Shown: positions 10,664 to 21,628, numbered from the stretch's first letter. The stretch: DNA of 64,000 bases from Candidatus Woesearchaeota archaeon (GCA_945861715.1 CAMAVK010000003.1:129344-193343), one strand, 5' to 3'. A program made the numbers and translations. The notes: a model not told the origin generated them from the letters alone.

Positions 10664-11539
10664 CTACTTCTTCAACGCTTGAACACACAATTCAGTTACA
10701 TCGATTGCATTTGTTGAATGACCAATCGTATTTGTACTCACAACCTTAAACACACCTGCCTTTTTCATAATTTTAAGTGCATCATCAGCAAATAAACCAT
10801 GAACACACATTGCCGTAATAGTCTTAGCACCCTGTGCCTTAGCTAACTTCGCAGCCTCTGCAATCGTATGACCAGTTGATATAATATCATCCACAATGAC
10901 AACATTTTTACCCTTAATTTCAACAGGCTTCAATTGCTTCACTGCAACGTGAGACGAACTAAACCGAGTTTTATGTAATACAGTACATTCAACTCCTGCA
11001 TGCTTAGCAATAACCTCTGCCCATTGATAGGATTCCCCATCTGGCCCAATAATGACTGCATTACGCACTCTCTTCTTAACCCAATCCCCAATTAATCCAT
11101 TCGTTGTCAAACATTGAGTTTTGCACGAAAACACCTCATTAAGTGATTTATACCGATGCAAATGAGGATCAATAGTAATCACTTCATCAAATGTGGAGCT
11201 AAAATGCTTACCCATAATTTTAGAGCTAATCGCTTCACCTGGATGAAACCGCTTATCCTGTCTCATATACGCTAAATACGGAGCAACTAATACCACACGT
11301 TTCGCACCCAAATCCCGTGCTGTTTCACCAGCAAAAATCACATCAAAAAAAGACATATCAGGGCTCGGTTGAAATCCTTGGACAATAACTACCTCTTGAC
11401 CCTTCAAATTTTCATGAAATCGCAAATAAAAGTCTCCATCAGGAAACGCACCAATAGTAAGAGGAGAATATTTCGCCTTCAATTGTTTTGCAATCCCTTT
11501 TGCAATTTTCTCAGAATTCCCGCAGCTAGTAATAATCAT
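10664..11539 (-). CDS. prs: Ribose-phosphate pyrophosphokinase (archaeal type)
   Basis: VLVAPYLAYMRQDKRFHPGEAISSK and PRPP loop VVIVDDIISTGHTI. Confidence 0.93.
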   Translation of the reverse strand: MIITSCGNSEKIAKGIAKQLKAKYSPLTIGAFPDGDFYLRFHENLKGQEVVIVQGFQPSPDMSFFDVIFAGETARDLGAKRVVLVAPYLAYMRQDKRFHPGEAISSKIMGKHFSSTFDEVITIDPHLHRYKSLNEVFSCKTQCLTTNGLIGDWVKKRVRNAVIIGPDGESYQWAEVIAKHAGVECTVLHKTRFSSSHVAVKQLKPVEIKGKNVVIVDDIISTGHTIAEAAKLAKAQGAKTITAMCVHGLFADDALKIMKKAGVFKVVSTNTIGHSTNAIDVTELCVQALKK

Positions 11540-11628
11540 ATCACATCAACCTCTTAATACCTCCTCAGCAATCAGGCCTTAAATATCTTACGTATGTCGT
11601 ACTTTTTAAAGTAATAATTTCTTAAATC

Positions 11629-12330
11629 CTAATACCCAAGCTTCTTCTCCGCTACTCTCGCATTCAAATCAGCAGTAAGTTGCAAATGATACACATCCGA
11701 TACGCCACACATCGCTGGATTTACCTTCTCCATAAACCACTTCAACTTTTCTATATCACCCGCAATTAATCCATAACTTGTAACTAGATTTTTTCGATAA
11801 AATGCGCAAATAATCTTCTCATGAGCTAGATGGTTTCGTTCCTGCTCCACTGTAAAAGGCGGATTAGCACACGAAATAAAACGTAACCGATACCCACTCT
11901 CTCCACCAAAAACAAATCCAAACAATAAACGCGTTCGTTTCATATGAAACTTATTTGTTAACACTGTTAAATCTGTAACTCCTATTTCATCAAGCATTAC
12001 CCGAGAATAAAACGCGTTAGAAAACGTATCCTTGGACTTTTCCTCACACATAATTTTAGACGATGGAACACCTAAAGAAATCAAATAATTCGCAAGACAA
12101 CGAGCCTCACTAATATTCTCCTCATCCCTTCGATACGTCCGGCCAGTTGTCGTAAGAATAAAATCAAACTTATGATGAATCAAAACAGCAGCATCGCAGC
12201 GAATCTTACTTCGAACATTAACTTGACCTGCATCCGTCATCCCGCCACATAACACAATAAGGACTTTCTTCCCTATATTGTCACTTACATTAATAATTTT
12301 GTTTTTATCGCTCTTTACTTTAGTCATCAT
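11629..12330 (-). CDS. YdcF-like / DUF218 domain protein
   Basis: LIVLCGG, ILTTTGRTYR, EARCLANYLISLGVPSSKIMCEEKSKDTFSNAFYS, VLTNKFHMKRTRLLF. Confidence 0.75.
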   Translation of the reverse strand: MMTKVKSDKNKIINVSDNIGKKVLIVLCGGMTDAGQVNVRSKIRCDAAVLIHHKFDFILTTTGRTYRRDEENISEARCLANYLISLGVPSSKIMCEEKSKDTFSNAFYSRVMLDEIGVTDLTVLTNKFHMKRTRLLFGFVFGGESGYRLRFISCANPPFTVEQERNHLAHEKIICAFYRKNLVTSYGLIAGDIEKLKWFMEKVNPAMCGVSDVYHLQLTADLNARVAEKKLGY

Positions 12331-12439
12331 CTCAACAACACTACCAATAAGAACCTCTTATTAACCTTACGAAACCAAACACAAACTAACGGATACCACA
12401 CAAGAAACCTTTTTAAATAACCCCTCAATTACTCAACAT

Positions 12440-12473
12440 AACAGACATGTAGGGTTGCTCCCCTGAATCTGTT
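12440..12473 (+). promoter_or_regulatory. Stem-loop in the L15e mRNA leader
   Basis: AACAGA (12440-12445) pairs with TCTGTT (12468-12473); inner AGGG (12451-12454) pairs with CCCT; TATA-like tttttaaata lies about 25-30 bp upstream; SD ggagg precedes ATG 12506. Confidence 0.45.
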
Positions 12474-12505
12474 GCAAGCAAAAGCACCAATAAACGGAGG
12501 CAAAA

Positions 12506-13018
12506 ATGGGATTATACAAATATATTAAAGAAGCGTGGAAAAAACCACGAGAAAACCAAGGCGAAGCATTTAAACAAAAATTAATGGAATGGCGCCGGGA
12601 TCCAGTAACTCTTGTTATTCAACATCCAACTCGACTAGACCGAGCTCGCTCAGTAGGATACCGAGCAAAGCAAGGCTACATTATTGTGAGACAACGTGTT
12701 ATGCGTGGTGGTCACATTCGACCAGATTTCAGTGGTGGAAGACGACCAAAGCGATACACCCAGCGACTTGATCTTAGAAAAAATTACCAACAAGTAGCTG
12801 AAGAAAGAGTTGCAAAGAAATACGTAAATCTTGCTGTACTAAATTCATACGAACTAGCAAAAGACGGAAAGCACGCATGGTTTGAAGTAATCTTGGTTGA
12901 CCCACATCACCCTGTGATTATCGCAGACCCACGAATCAACTGGATTTGCAAACAATCAAACCAAAGCCGAGTATTCGCAGGAAAAACCGCAGCAGGAAAA
13001 CGCGGTCGCGGTTTGTAA
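12506..13018 (+). CDS. rpl15e: 50S ribosomal protein L15e
   Basis: MGLYKYIKEAWKKP...RLDRARSVGYRAKQGYIIVRQRVMRGGHIRPDFSGGRRPKR. Confidence 0.96.
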   Translation: MGLYKYIKEAWKKPRENQGEAFKQKLMEWRRDPVTLVIQHPTRLDRARSVGYRAKQGYIIVRQRVMRGGHIRPDFSGGRRPKRYTQRLDLRKNYQQVAEERVAKKYVNLAVLNSYELAKDGKHAWFEVILVDPHHPVIIADPRINWICKQSNQSRVFAGKTAAGKRGRGL

Positions 13019-13169
13019 TCTTTTTGAATCATTTTTTCTTTTTTTATATTCTAAGTAATATCTGTATTCTCCATCTGCATATCTTTTAGTGGGATTTCTA
13101 TTAGGATATTTTATTCTCGAAAAAACACTCACAAATTATTATTAGTGGCTAGTAAAAAAAACAAAAAAA

Positions 13170-14276
13170 TCATCCAAAAATCTTCTTCAAAAATCCAACC
13201 GACGGTTTCTCCTCACCAAACTGTTTTAACAATTCGGATTGTTTTTTAGTAACCTTCTTTGGAACTTCGATTCGAACTTTTACCATCTGATCGCCAGGAT
13301 TCCCACCATGTACCGAAGGTAATCCCTTGCCTCGCATTCTAAACACAGTCTCAGAGTGCGTCCCAGCGGGAATAGTTAAATCAGCTTTCGAGTCAAGTGT
13401 AGGAACTTCAATGGAGTCCCCAAGTACTGCTTGCGTAAACGAAATCGGAATAGTGATTAACACATCCTGTTCATCTACTTCAAAGAATTTGTCATCTTTA
13501 TAATGGACCTCAACGTACAAATCCCCGGACTCTCCACCATGGTCTCCCATTTGTCCTTCGCCACGTACCCGAAGACGCATACTATCTTCAACACCAGCAG
13601 GAATTGCAACTTCAATTTCTTTACGTTTACGAACTGCTCCTTCCCCATCACATGTTGAACACGCTTTTGTACCTCTCTCCCCCGTACCGCGACAGGTTCC
13701 ACAAGGCCCAGTTTGCGCAAAAATACCAAATGGTGTTCGTTGTGTTCGCTTAATAACGCCAGCTCCCTTACAATCACCACACTTCTCAAATGAAGTGAAT
13801 CCTTTCCCATCACAATCAGCACAGCGATCTAACTTATTTAATTCAATAGATTTTGTAACACCATGTAACACTTCTTGCAACGTAATTTCCATCTCATACA
13901 ACAAATCAGCTCCTCGTCGATGACGTCGCCCACCACTACCACCAAAAATGGAATCAAACACTCCATCAAAGTCTCCAAATCCGCCACCGCGAAACTGGGA
14001 CATAATATCGGAGAAATCATATCCTTGCTGTCCATGAGCACCAGCTTGATCCATACTTTCAGAACCAAATTGATCATAGTGAGCACGTTTCTTATCATCA
14101 CTTAACGTTGCAGCAGCTACTGAGAATTCCTTAAATTTCTCTTCGTACTCTTTCTTTTTCTCTTCTGGAGCACGATCCGGATGATATTGCATCGCCAACT
14201 TCTTGTACGCTTTTTTAATATCTTCCTTGGTTGCACCTTTTGCAACTCCTAACATATCATAATAGTTTTTGCTCAT
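13170..14276 (-). CDS. dnaJ: Chaperone DnaJ
   Basis: J-domain YYDMLGVAKGATKEDIKKAYKKLAMQYHPDRAP and four CxxCxGxG-type repeats. Confidence 0.97.
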   Translation of the reverse strand: MSKNYYDMLGVAKGATKEDIKKAYKKLAMQYHPDRAPEEKKKEYEEKFKEFSVAAATLSDDKKRAHYDQFGSESMDQAGAHGQQGYDFSDIMSQFRGGGFGDFDGVFDSIFGGSGGRRHRRGADLLYEMEITLQEVLHGVTKSIELNKLDRCADCDGKGFTSFEKCGDCKGAGVIKRTQRTPFGIFAQTGPCGTCRGTGERGTKACSTCDGEGAVRKRKEIEVAIPAGVEDSMRLRVRGEGQMGDHGGESGDLYVEVHYKDDKFFEVDEQDVLITIPISFTQAVLGDSIEVPTLDSKADLTIPAGTHSETVFRMRGKGLPSVHGGNPGDQMVKVRIEVPKKVTKKQSELLKQFGEEKPSVGFLKKIFG

Positions 14277-14965
14277 GGGACCACCTGTACATGTTCTATC
14301 TCACCTGACTCTACAACTCGTGCAAGTTCATCGGCACTAAAATCTAAAATCTCAAATATTTTTTTTTCAATTGCAACCACATGCGTTGCATACGCTGCCC
14401 ACCAGCTAGGTGGGTGTGAATACTGATTTTGTAAATATAATAATCTCTCTTCAATACTAACTACATTATTTTTAAACACGCGAAAATCACTATAGTGCAC
14501 AATCATCTGTTCCCATGAATCCGCAACCGTACTCGCACCCAAATTCTTGAGAGCCACAGCAAGTTCAGGAAAATCATCTTTAAATATTTCATGCGCGACT
14601 TCAGTTTCATTATGGACTGGAAATTTTTTCTTCATCTCAGTCCAAAAATCAATTTGCCTAGCACTCAACGTTTCGCCCTTATGCGCACCTGACCCAAATT
14701 CCTTAATTCCTATCATCTTAAACAAATCATGAAGTACCGCAAGTCTCTCAACAAACTCAACATTCAATTCTACTCCCTTAGCAACAAGCAATGTCGCAAT
14801 AACCACCGCTACCCGATGCACTCTACCACAATGCACCCTCACATTATGTGGAACATGATACTCCTCAAAAAATTCCCGACACTGCGCTCTACTTGGGATA
14901 GCTACATCCTGGGCAACACGTGGTACTTGTTTGTTCTCCCCCATATTCAATTGAGTTGGCATCAT
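14273..14965 (-). CDS. HD-domain protein
   Basis: VRVHCGRVHRVAVVIA...LAVLHDLFKMIG; overlaps the dnaJ start by 4 nt. Confidence 0.72.
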   Translation of the reverse strand: MMPTQLNMGENKQVPRVAQDVAIPSRAQCREFFEEYHVPHNVRVHCGRVHRVAVVIATLLVAKGVELNVEFVERLAVLHDLFKMIGIKEFGSGAHKGETLSARQIDFWTEMKKKFPVHNETEVAHEIFKDDFPELAVALKNLGASTVADSWEQMIVHYSDFRVFKNNVVSIEERLLYLQNQYSHPPSWWAAYATHVVAIEKKIFEILDFSADELARVVESGEIEHVQVVP

Positions 14966-15068
14966 GTTCTATTATCACAAAAAATATCTCTTAAAACCAG
15001 TTACATCAAACATTAAATAATAAAAAAAATAAAAAAAGTCGCTCAAACGAATAAAGAAAAAAAGAAAA

Positions 15069-16919
15069 TTACTTCTTCTTCTTCTCCTTACTCTCCTCAG
15101 ATTTCTTCTCGGTAAACTCAGCGTCCACTACGTTGTCATCTCCCTTGGCCTCAGCTCCATCAGCACCAGCATCGCCTGCTTGAGATTGAGCATAGATCTT
15201 AGCACCAATCTCTTGAACAACTTTGTTAAGCTCTTCAATGCGTGCGTTAATAGTTGCAGGGTCTCCCCCAGTTCGAGCATCTTCTACTTGTTTAAGTTTA
15301 GCTTCAACTCTACCCTTGGTATCGGAATCAACCTTAGCTCCAAACTCATCAAGAACCTTTCGAGTTTGATACACAACCGAATCTGCATTATTCTCAGCTT
15401 CAACTTTAGTTCGTCTGCGTTCATCTTCAGCTTCGTTTGCCACTGCTTCATTTCGCATCTTTTCAACTTCTTCTTTAGATAAAGCACCAGTTCCCGAAAT
15501 TTGAATCTTATGTGACTTTCCAGTTCCTAAGTCTTTAGCAGATACATTCACAATTCCGTTTGCATCTAAATCAAACGAAACTTCAATTTGTGGAATTCCT
15601 CTTGGTGCAGGTGGAATACCAACTAAATCAAATTGACCAAGTGCCTTGTTGTCACCAAACATCGAACGTTCTCCTTGACCAACACGAATGGTAACTGCTG
15701 TTTGACTATCAGCCGCTGTTGAGAAAATCTGAGACTTCTTAGTAGGAATAGTTGTATTTCTCTCAATAAGTCGAGTGAAAACTCCACCCAGTGTTTCAAT
15801 TCCTAAAGACAATGGGGTAACATCAAGAAGTAAAACATCTTTGATTTCTCCACCAATAACTCCTGCTTGAATAGCTGCACCAATAGCAACAGCTTCATCT
15901 GGATTTACGGACTTATCTCCATCTTTTCCAGCCAACTTAAAGACAAGTTGTTGAACTGACGGAATTCGAGTGGAACCACCAACAAAAATAACTTTGTTGA
16001 TGTCAGTTTGCGTCATCTTCGCATCTTTAAGTGCGTTCTTAACTGGACCTTCAAGGCGTCGTAAAATATCAGAAATCATCTCCTCGAATTTAGCTCGAGT
16101 TAATTCTTCCTTAATATGCTTTGGACCATTTTGATCCGCAGTAATAAATGGAATATTAATCTCGGCTTTTTGCTTACTTGAAAGTTCAATTTTAGCTTTT
16201 TCAGATGCTTCTTTAAGTCGTTGAACAGCAGTAGGGTCAGTAGCTAAATTGATACCTGTATTTTTCTTGAAGTTATCCATAACCCACTTCATGATTAACT
16301 CATCAATATCATCTCCACCAAGAAAGTTATCTCCTGAGGTTGATTTTACTTCAAAGACACCATCTCCGAGTTCAAGAATGGAAACGTCAAACGTTCCACC
16401 ACCAAAGTCAAATACTAAAATTGTGTGATCATTGGTTTTCTCAAGACCATAAGCAAGTGATGCTGCTGTTGGCTCGTTAATAATTCTCAGAACATTAAGA
16501 CCAGCAATTTCTCCTGCATGCTTGGTTGCTTGACGTTGGGAATCATTAAAATATGCGGGAACTGTAATAACTGCGTTCGCAACCGTTGTACCCAAATAAC
16601 TCTCTGCATCTCGCTTCAATTTTTGTAGAATCATTGCTGAAATTTGCTCGGGTGAATAATCTTTATCATCAATTCTTATTTTCTCATTAGTACCCATCTT
16701 TCGTTTAATGGATCTAACTGTATGTAATGGATCAACAACCGTTTGATTTCGAGCAACTTGCCCAACCACAACTTCTGTATCCTTCACGTGAACAATAGAA
16801 GGAGTTGTTCGCTGACCCTCTGCGTTAGGGATAATAACTGCCTTCCCACCCTCAAGCACCGCCACTGCACTAAATGTGGTTCCTAAATCAATACCAATAG
16901 TTGCACCGTTTTTTGCCAT
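15069..16919 (-). CDS. dnaK: Chaperone DnaK (Hsp70)
   Basis: [58 protein letters not shown]. Confidence 0.98.
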   Translation of the reverse strand: MAKNGATIGIDLGTTFSAVAVLEGGKAVIIPNAEGQRTTPSIVHVKDTEVVVGQVARNQTVVDPLHTVRSIKRKMGTNEKIRIDDKDYSPEQISAMILQKLKRDAESYLGTTVANAVITVPAYFNDSQRQATKHAGEIAGLNVLRIINEPTAASLAYGLEKTNDHTILVFDFGGGTFDVSILELGDGVFEVKSTSGDNFLGGDDIDELIMKWVMDNFKKNTGINLATDPTAVQRLKEASEKAKIELSSKQKAEINIPFITADQNGPKHIKEELTRAKFEEMISDILRRLEGPVKNALKDAKMTQTDINKVIFVGGSTRIPSVQQLVFKLAGKDGDKSVNPDEAVAIGAAIQAGVIGGEIKDVLLLDVTPLSLGIETLGGVFTRLIERNTTIPTKKSQIFSTAADSQTAVTIRVGQGERSMFGDNKALGQFDLVGIPPAPRGIPQIEVSFDLDANGIVNVSAKDLGTGKSHKIQISGTGALSKEEVEKMRNEAVANEAEDERRRTKVEAENNADSVVYQTRKVLDEFGAKVDSDTKGRVEAKLKQVEDARTGGDPATINARIEELNKVVQEIGAKIYAQSQAGDAGADGAEAKGDDNVVDAEFTEKKSEESKEKKKK

Positions 16920-17002
16920 TTTATATTTCCTCCAAATATGAACTTCAAATTTGATTATTTTGTCAATTATATTGTCTCAATTAACTCAGATTTAATCTAT
17001 CT

Positions 17003-17527
17003 CTACTTCTTACCACCGCTAATCTTTACCTTTGCATGACGCAACACAGCCCCATGTAAAATATACCCCTGTTGATATATTTCAATAACAGTATTCTCCT
17101 TCGCTGCATTTGGGACCTTCATGAGCGCCTCATGTGCGTACGGATCATATTGTTTACCCATTGCTTCCATAACCACAAGACCGTTATTCAATAACAAGTT
17201 TTGGAGTTGTGCATGGATGAGTTCCACTCCCTCAACGAGCGGGTGTTTATTGGCTTCAACAACATGTGCCTTAAGAGCTAACTCTAAGTTATCAACCACT
17301 GAGAGCAATTGCAACAACACATTCTTAGCAGCGAGCTTTTTCATATCATCTACTCGTCGCTCAGTCTGTTTTCGATAGTTATCAAAGTCCGCTTTCGATC
17401 GCAAAAGCGAATCCCGAAGCTCACTGAGTTCATCTCGTGGTACTTGTTCCTCTTGACCCGATTGTTGTTCCTCGTTAAGAGAGTCCTCAACTTTCAAGTT
17501 CAACTCTTCTTCATTTTTATGTGCCAT
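17003..17527 (-). CDS. grpE: Nucleotide exchange factor GrpE
   Basis: LRSKADFDNYRKQTERRVDD...LLSVVDNLELAL...YDPYAHEALMKVP; start MAHKNEE at 17527. Confidence 0.95.
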   Translation of the reverse strand: MAHKNEEELNLKVEDSLNEEQQSGQEEQVPRDELSELRDSLLRSKADFDNYRKQTERRVDDMKKLAAKNVLLQLLSVVDNLELALKAHVVEANKHPLVEGVELIHAQLQNLLLNNGLVVMEAMGKQYDPYAHEALMKVPNAAKENTVIEIYQQGYILHGAVLRHAKVKISGGKK

Positions 17528-17633
17528 AGTTATTTTCTGTTGAGTTAAAGTCAACCAAGCTAGTTTAAAGGCAACTTATATTTAAACATTTCGTCACAAA
17601 GGTTTAAAAAAGCTTAACCCTTTACACAAAAAT

Positions 17634-18029
17634 ATGACTCATCATATCACTCTTCTTCGTGTGAGAAGAACATCATCAAGCGATGTAAATCACAATTTAC
17701 AATGGTTAGGAAATTCCTTAGGGCTTTTTGGGCTCAGAGATAAGGATAGCTCCTGTTTTCGTATATTTATTGCTCTAGTACGAAGATCACATAAAACAGA
17801 AAGTCTCTCAACAGATGACCTAGCAACCTCCTGCGACCTATCGCGAGCAACCGTTCTCCACCATTTAGAAAAACTCATTGAAGCAGGATTAGTTATAAAG
17901 GAAAAAGAAGGATTCATGATGAGAGAAAGTACCCTTGAACGTGTGGTAAAACAAATGCAACGAGACGTTGATCAAATCTTCAATGAACTAGAAGAAGTAG
18001 CAAAAGAAATCGATAACAAAATGGGATAA
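17634..18029 (+). CDS. Winged-helix HTH transcriptional regulator
   Basis: LSTDDLATSCDLSRATVLHHLEKLIEAGLVIKEKEGFMMRE; divergent from grpE. Confidence 0.72.
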   Translation: MTHHITLLRVRRTSSSDVNHNLQWLGNSLGLFGLRDKDSSCFRIFIALVRRSHKTESLSTDDLATSCDLSRATVLHHLEKLIEAGLVIKEKEGFMMRESTLERVVKQMQRDVDQIFNELEEVAKEIDNKMG

Positions 18030-18118
18030 ACACTCTATTTAAACTATTATCAGTATCTAATTCTAATCAAGTCTTCACAACAAATAAATTCTTAAATCCA
18101 ATGAAAACCTGAACAATC

Positions 18119-18622
18119 ATGAACCCTGAACAATTTTATGTACAAGCTCGCTCCTTTACAACGGCAGCGATTACAATTATTGAAGATAGTCAACTCTTTG
18201 TGGCAAATTACCAATTAGATCATCTATGCTATCGAGTTCAAAACGCTGATTTTTACAAAATAATGAAAAGTTTCCTTTCAACCCAAGGGCCATTGATCTC
18301 CGAGGCGCAAGTAAATGGCAGAGAAATAAGTACCTTCAAACTTGCCAACTCAGTTATAGTGCCCGGGAACCCGTTTCGCCAAATTAATATCATCGAGTTA
18401 CCTTCGCCAAAAAAGAAACTATATCCAACCGGTTTCGAACATCTTGAGTTTGTTGTTCCTGATATCGACCACTTCCAAAATAGCTATCCAAACCGACCAT
18501 TCGAACGCTCAAACCCAAATGGACAAAATCCTACATTGAGTTTACAATTCCCTCATTTCGCAGTAAAATTCCATGAACAATCACTCGAAGAAGTCATCGC
18601 GAAGGAACAAAGCCAAAAATAA
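18119..18622 (+). CDS. YecM-like VOC superfamily protein
   Basis: LDHLCYRVQNADFYKIMKSF...VNGREISTFKL...GFEHLEFVVPDID. Confidence 0.7.
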   Translation: MNPEQFYVQARSFTTAAITIIEDSQLFVANYQLDHLCYRVQNADFYKIMKSFLSTQGPLISEAQVNGREISTFKLANSVIVPGNPFRQINIIELPSPKKKLYPTGFEHLEFVVPDIDHFQNSYPNRPFERSNPNGQNPTLSLQFPHFAVKFHEQSLEEVIAKEQSQK

Positions 18623-18704
18623 CTAATTTTCAATTTTGATAATATCAAAACCCAGAACTATACGATGGAACCCCAAACTATATAATACCCTGGATATTAC
18701 CTCA

Positions 18705-19436
18705 ATGATGGTAAAAAGCACAGATGTGAAACAAACTACGAATATACCTATTTATCAGCCTAATCCTCAGCAAAAAAATCCAATAAATAAAAAAATCAAA
18801 CAAGAATCAATTATTGTCTGCTCAGCACATAACGACGACTTTGTAATCGGCGTCGGTGGAACAATAGCTAAATACATTCAAGAAAAAAAGAAAGTCACCG
18901 CCATAGTTTTCTCGTATGGTGAAAATTCGCATCCTTGGTTGAAAAAACAAGTCGTACAAAAAATGCGATCTAAAGAAGCAGAAGTTGCAGCTAAAATTCT
19001 AGGGTGCAAAGTAATCATATTTGATTTAAAAGAAAATCACTTTCTAGAAGACATCAAAACAAACCATCGTGACGAAAAACTCCAAAAAATATTTACCTCG
19101 CTCAAACCAAATAAAGTATTCACCCACTCAAGTGAAGATCCACACCCTGACCATCGCGCAGTACATGAAATTACTCTTGCATTATGCGCATCCTTACCTG
19201 TTCACCCAGAACTCTATGTATATCCCGTATGGAATGCGCTCACCTTCAAAACATCAAACCCTTCTTTATATATAGACATCAAAGAAACATTTTGGTTTAA
19301 ATTACGTGCACTTCGCGCATTTAGCTCCCAACAAATTCACATTATCTACCCCGTATTCCTACTCCTTTTTCGTGCATTTCGAGAAGGACTACGAATTCAT
19401 AGTCGATTCGCAGAAAAATTTTTCCGACTAAAATAA
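18705..19436 (+). CDS. PIG-L family deacetylase
   Basis: SIIVCSAHNDDFVIGVGGTIAKY and HSSEDPHPDHRAVHEIT; start inferred at ATG 18705. Confidence 0.85.
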   Translation: MMVKSTDVKQTTNIPIYQPNPQQKNPINKKIKQESIIVCSAHNDDFVIGVGGTIAKYIQEKKKVTAIVFSYGENSHPWLKKQVVQKMRSKEAEVAAKILGCKVIIFDLKENHFLEDIKTNHRDEKLQKIFTSLKPNKVFTHSSEDPHPDHRAVHEITLALCASLPVHPELYVYPVWNALTFKTSNPSLYIDIKETFWFKLRALRAFSSQQIHIIYPVFLLLFRAFREGLRIHSRFAEKFFRLK

Positions 19437-19497
19437 AACTACTCAACCAATAGTAAACCACCACCACTCCCCAACCAGAAACAATTTCCATCCACCC

Positions 19498-20670
19498 ATG
19501 GCCAGAACAAAAATCAACAACCAAAGACCAAAACTCTTGGTTGTAACAGATACCTTTCACCCTAAAGTAGATGGCACAGTACGATTCATCGAAGAGTTCT
19601 GTGCAAGTTCAAGTTCCCAGTTTGATACCTCCCTTCTCGCTCCCAAATTTAACAAATCTTTATCCTCCCCCTCAATCACATTTCTTCCAACAAGTAAAAT
19701 CATCACACCACTACCTAATTATCCATCAATCAAATTATCCTTCAAGAATTTCGCAGCCATCAAACGTGAAGTTCAAAAAAATGACATCATCTTTATCCAA
19801 GGCCCCGCACTAACAAGCCTTCTTGCATTGCATTATGCAAGAAAATACAAAAAGGTAGCCATCGCATACTTTCATGTCCTACCATGGGACCTCTATGAAA
19901 AATCCGTAAAACATCCTCTCAAAAAATGGGTAGCAAATATAATTCTTAAAATTTGTCAGCGGGAATATAACCACGCAAACCTTCTTCTCTATCCCTATGG
20001 TGACCTCGCAACCACCATGAGATCACAAGGCTTCATAGCCCCACAAAAAATTGCCCGCTTAGGTGTTGATATCAACCGTTTTTATCCTGCAACCTCTCCT
20101 GCTAACTTCAAACAAAAAATAGGAATTGACCCATCCCAATTTGTGGTGGGTTACGTCGGTCGAATATCTCCTGAGAAAAATATCAAAACGCTTATACGCG
20201 CCTTCAAACGATTGGGACCAAATGCTCACCTCCTCCTCATTGGCAACGGAGAAAAAGAACAAACCGAGCAAGCACGAAAACTTCCCAATTGCACTATCAC
20301 CGGCTTCGTAACTGATGTAGAAGAATATTTACGAGCAGTAGATGTGTTTGTCATGCCTTCTTTGACTGAAACGACTTCCTTAGCAACACTTGAAGCTATG
20401 GCAACAGGGCTCCCTGTGCTCTCATCAAAAGTAGGATATGCACAAAAATACATTGTGCGCAATTACAATGGTCTTTTCTTTCCTGCGCAAAGTGCAGCAA
20501 TCCTCGCAAAAAAACTAGAACAACTAAAAGCAAATCCAAAAGAACGCGCACGTCTTGGCCTCAACGCCCGAAAAACCATAGCATATTCCTTCAGCTGGGA
20601 ACGCTCCATTTCCAGAATCAAGAAACTCTTACTAGAAGAATACTATAACGCGAACGAAGATGAGGCGTAA
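19498..20670 (+). CDS. Glycosyltransferase family 4
   Basis: VTDTFHPKVDGTVRFIEEF...VGYVGRISPEKNIKTLIRAF...VFVMPSLTETTSLATLEAMATGLPVL. Confidence 0.92.
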   Translation: MARTKINNQRPKLLVVTDTFHPKVDGTVRFIEEFCASSSSQFDTSLLAPKFNKSLSSPSITFLPTSKIITPLPNYPSIKLSFKNFAAIKREVQKNDIIFIQGPALTSLLALHYARKYKKVAIAYFHVLPWDLYEKSVKHPLKKWVANIILKICQREYNHANLLLYPYGDLATTMRSQGFIAPQKIARLGVDINRFYPATSPANFKQKIGIDPSQFVVGYVGRISPEKNIKTLIRAFKRLGPNAHLLLIGNGEKEQTEQARKLPNCTITGFVTDVEEYLRAVDVFVMPSLTETTSLATLEAMATGLPVLSSKVGYAQKYIVRNYNGLFFPAQSAAILAKKLEQLKANPKERARLGLNARKTIAYSFSWERSISRIKKLLLEEYYNANEDEA

Positions 20671-20719
20671 ACTAGTTTCATATTCATCTACACCCCAACA
20701 AAATAAATTTACAGCATTA

Positions 20720-21628
20720 TTATGCTGCCCTCTTCTTTGAAATCTCAATCGCTAATTTTTGTGATCTTGCTATTGACGCTTCCCAATCTCTACGATGAAT
20801 ATCAAGCGTAGCAGTCATTTTTCCAAGCAAAGTGTTCAAATCATCAGATTCAAATCTATCATCGGGGGTAAACCCGGAATCTAGACTCATTTCAGTCCAA
20901 TGTATAGCCCCAAAAAATCTATCCCGCCCACTCAGATACAATATTCGCCCCTCATACAACAATTTTCCTGCTTTGGTAAGCATCAATGAAATTTCAAATG
21001 GTGGCAATTTTCCCCGTAAATTTTCCCCGGAGTAATTATCCCATTCTGAATTAATATCACCTAATTCTCTAATTCGTAAGTCCCACCCCTTCACCTTCTT
21101 CTTAAAAGCAGCCTCAATCTCAGGGACATGTCTACGGATATAGACATTACCACATTTTTGCCGCTCTCTTACACGCAAATATTTAGTTAATACTTCTTCA
21201 TAATCTAATTTAGAAATGAGTCCCTTCATGCCGACCTTTGTAGATAAAATATCCGCTTCGCAATGTTCGTTCTTAACATTCAACCGTTGCCACCCACTTA
21301 AAATCGCGGCGATATGTGCACTCAAAAATTCGAAATTTTGTTTGGTCAGCGCATAATTTTTGGTAGAACACGCACTCCAATCCTCACCGATTAGTTTTAC
21401 TACTTTTTTAAGCTCTTTTTCTATTTTTTTTTGCAGTTCACCAATATCTAACCCAAGGGTCTTCCGGACCTTTTTATCCAACTCTGATTGCGTTTTAAAT
21501 CGTTGAACCATAGATTCAAACAAAAGAACTTGATCACGTACAAGAATTGCTGCGGCATGAGAATTTTTAAAATGAATTTCTTCATTCACCACAACATTAA
21601 TGACTTCTTTAGCAATAACGGTAACCAC
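20720..21628 (-). CDS. Hypothetical protein
   Basis: Long helical ORF; GTG start at 21628 preceded by an SD-like ggagg (track ORF extends to 21733). Confidence 0.6.
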   Translation of the reverse strand: MVTVIAKEVINVVVNEEIHFKNSHAAAILVRDQVLLFESMVQRFKTQSELDKKVRKTLGLDIGELQKKIEKELKKVVKLIGEDWSACSTKNYALTKQNFEFLSAHIAAILSGWQRLNVKNEHCEADILSTKVGMKGLISKLDYEEVLTKYLRVRERQKCGNVYIRRHVPEIEAAFKKKVKGWDLRIRELGDINSEWDNYSGENLRGKLPPFEISLMLTKAGKLLYEGRILYLSGRDRFFGAIHWTEMSLDSGFTPDDRFESDDLNTLLGKMTATLDIHRRDWEASIARSQKLAIEISKKRAA

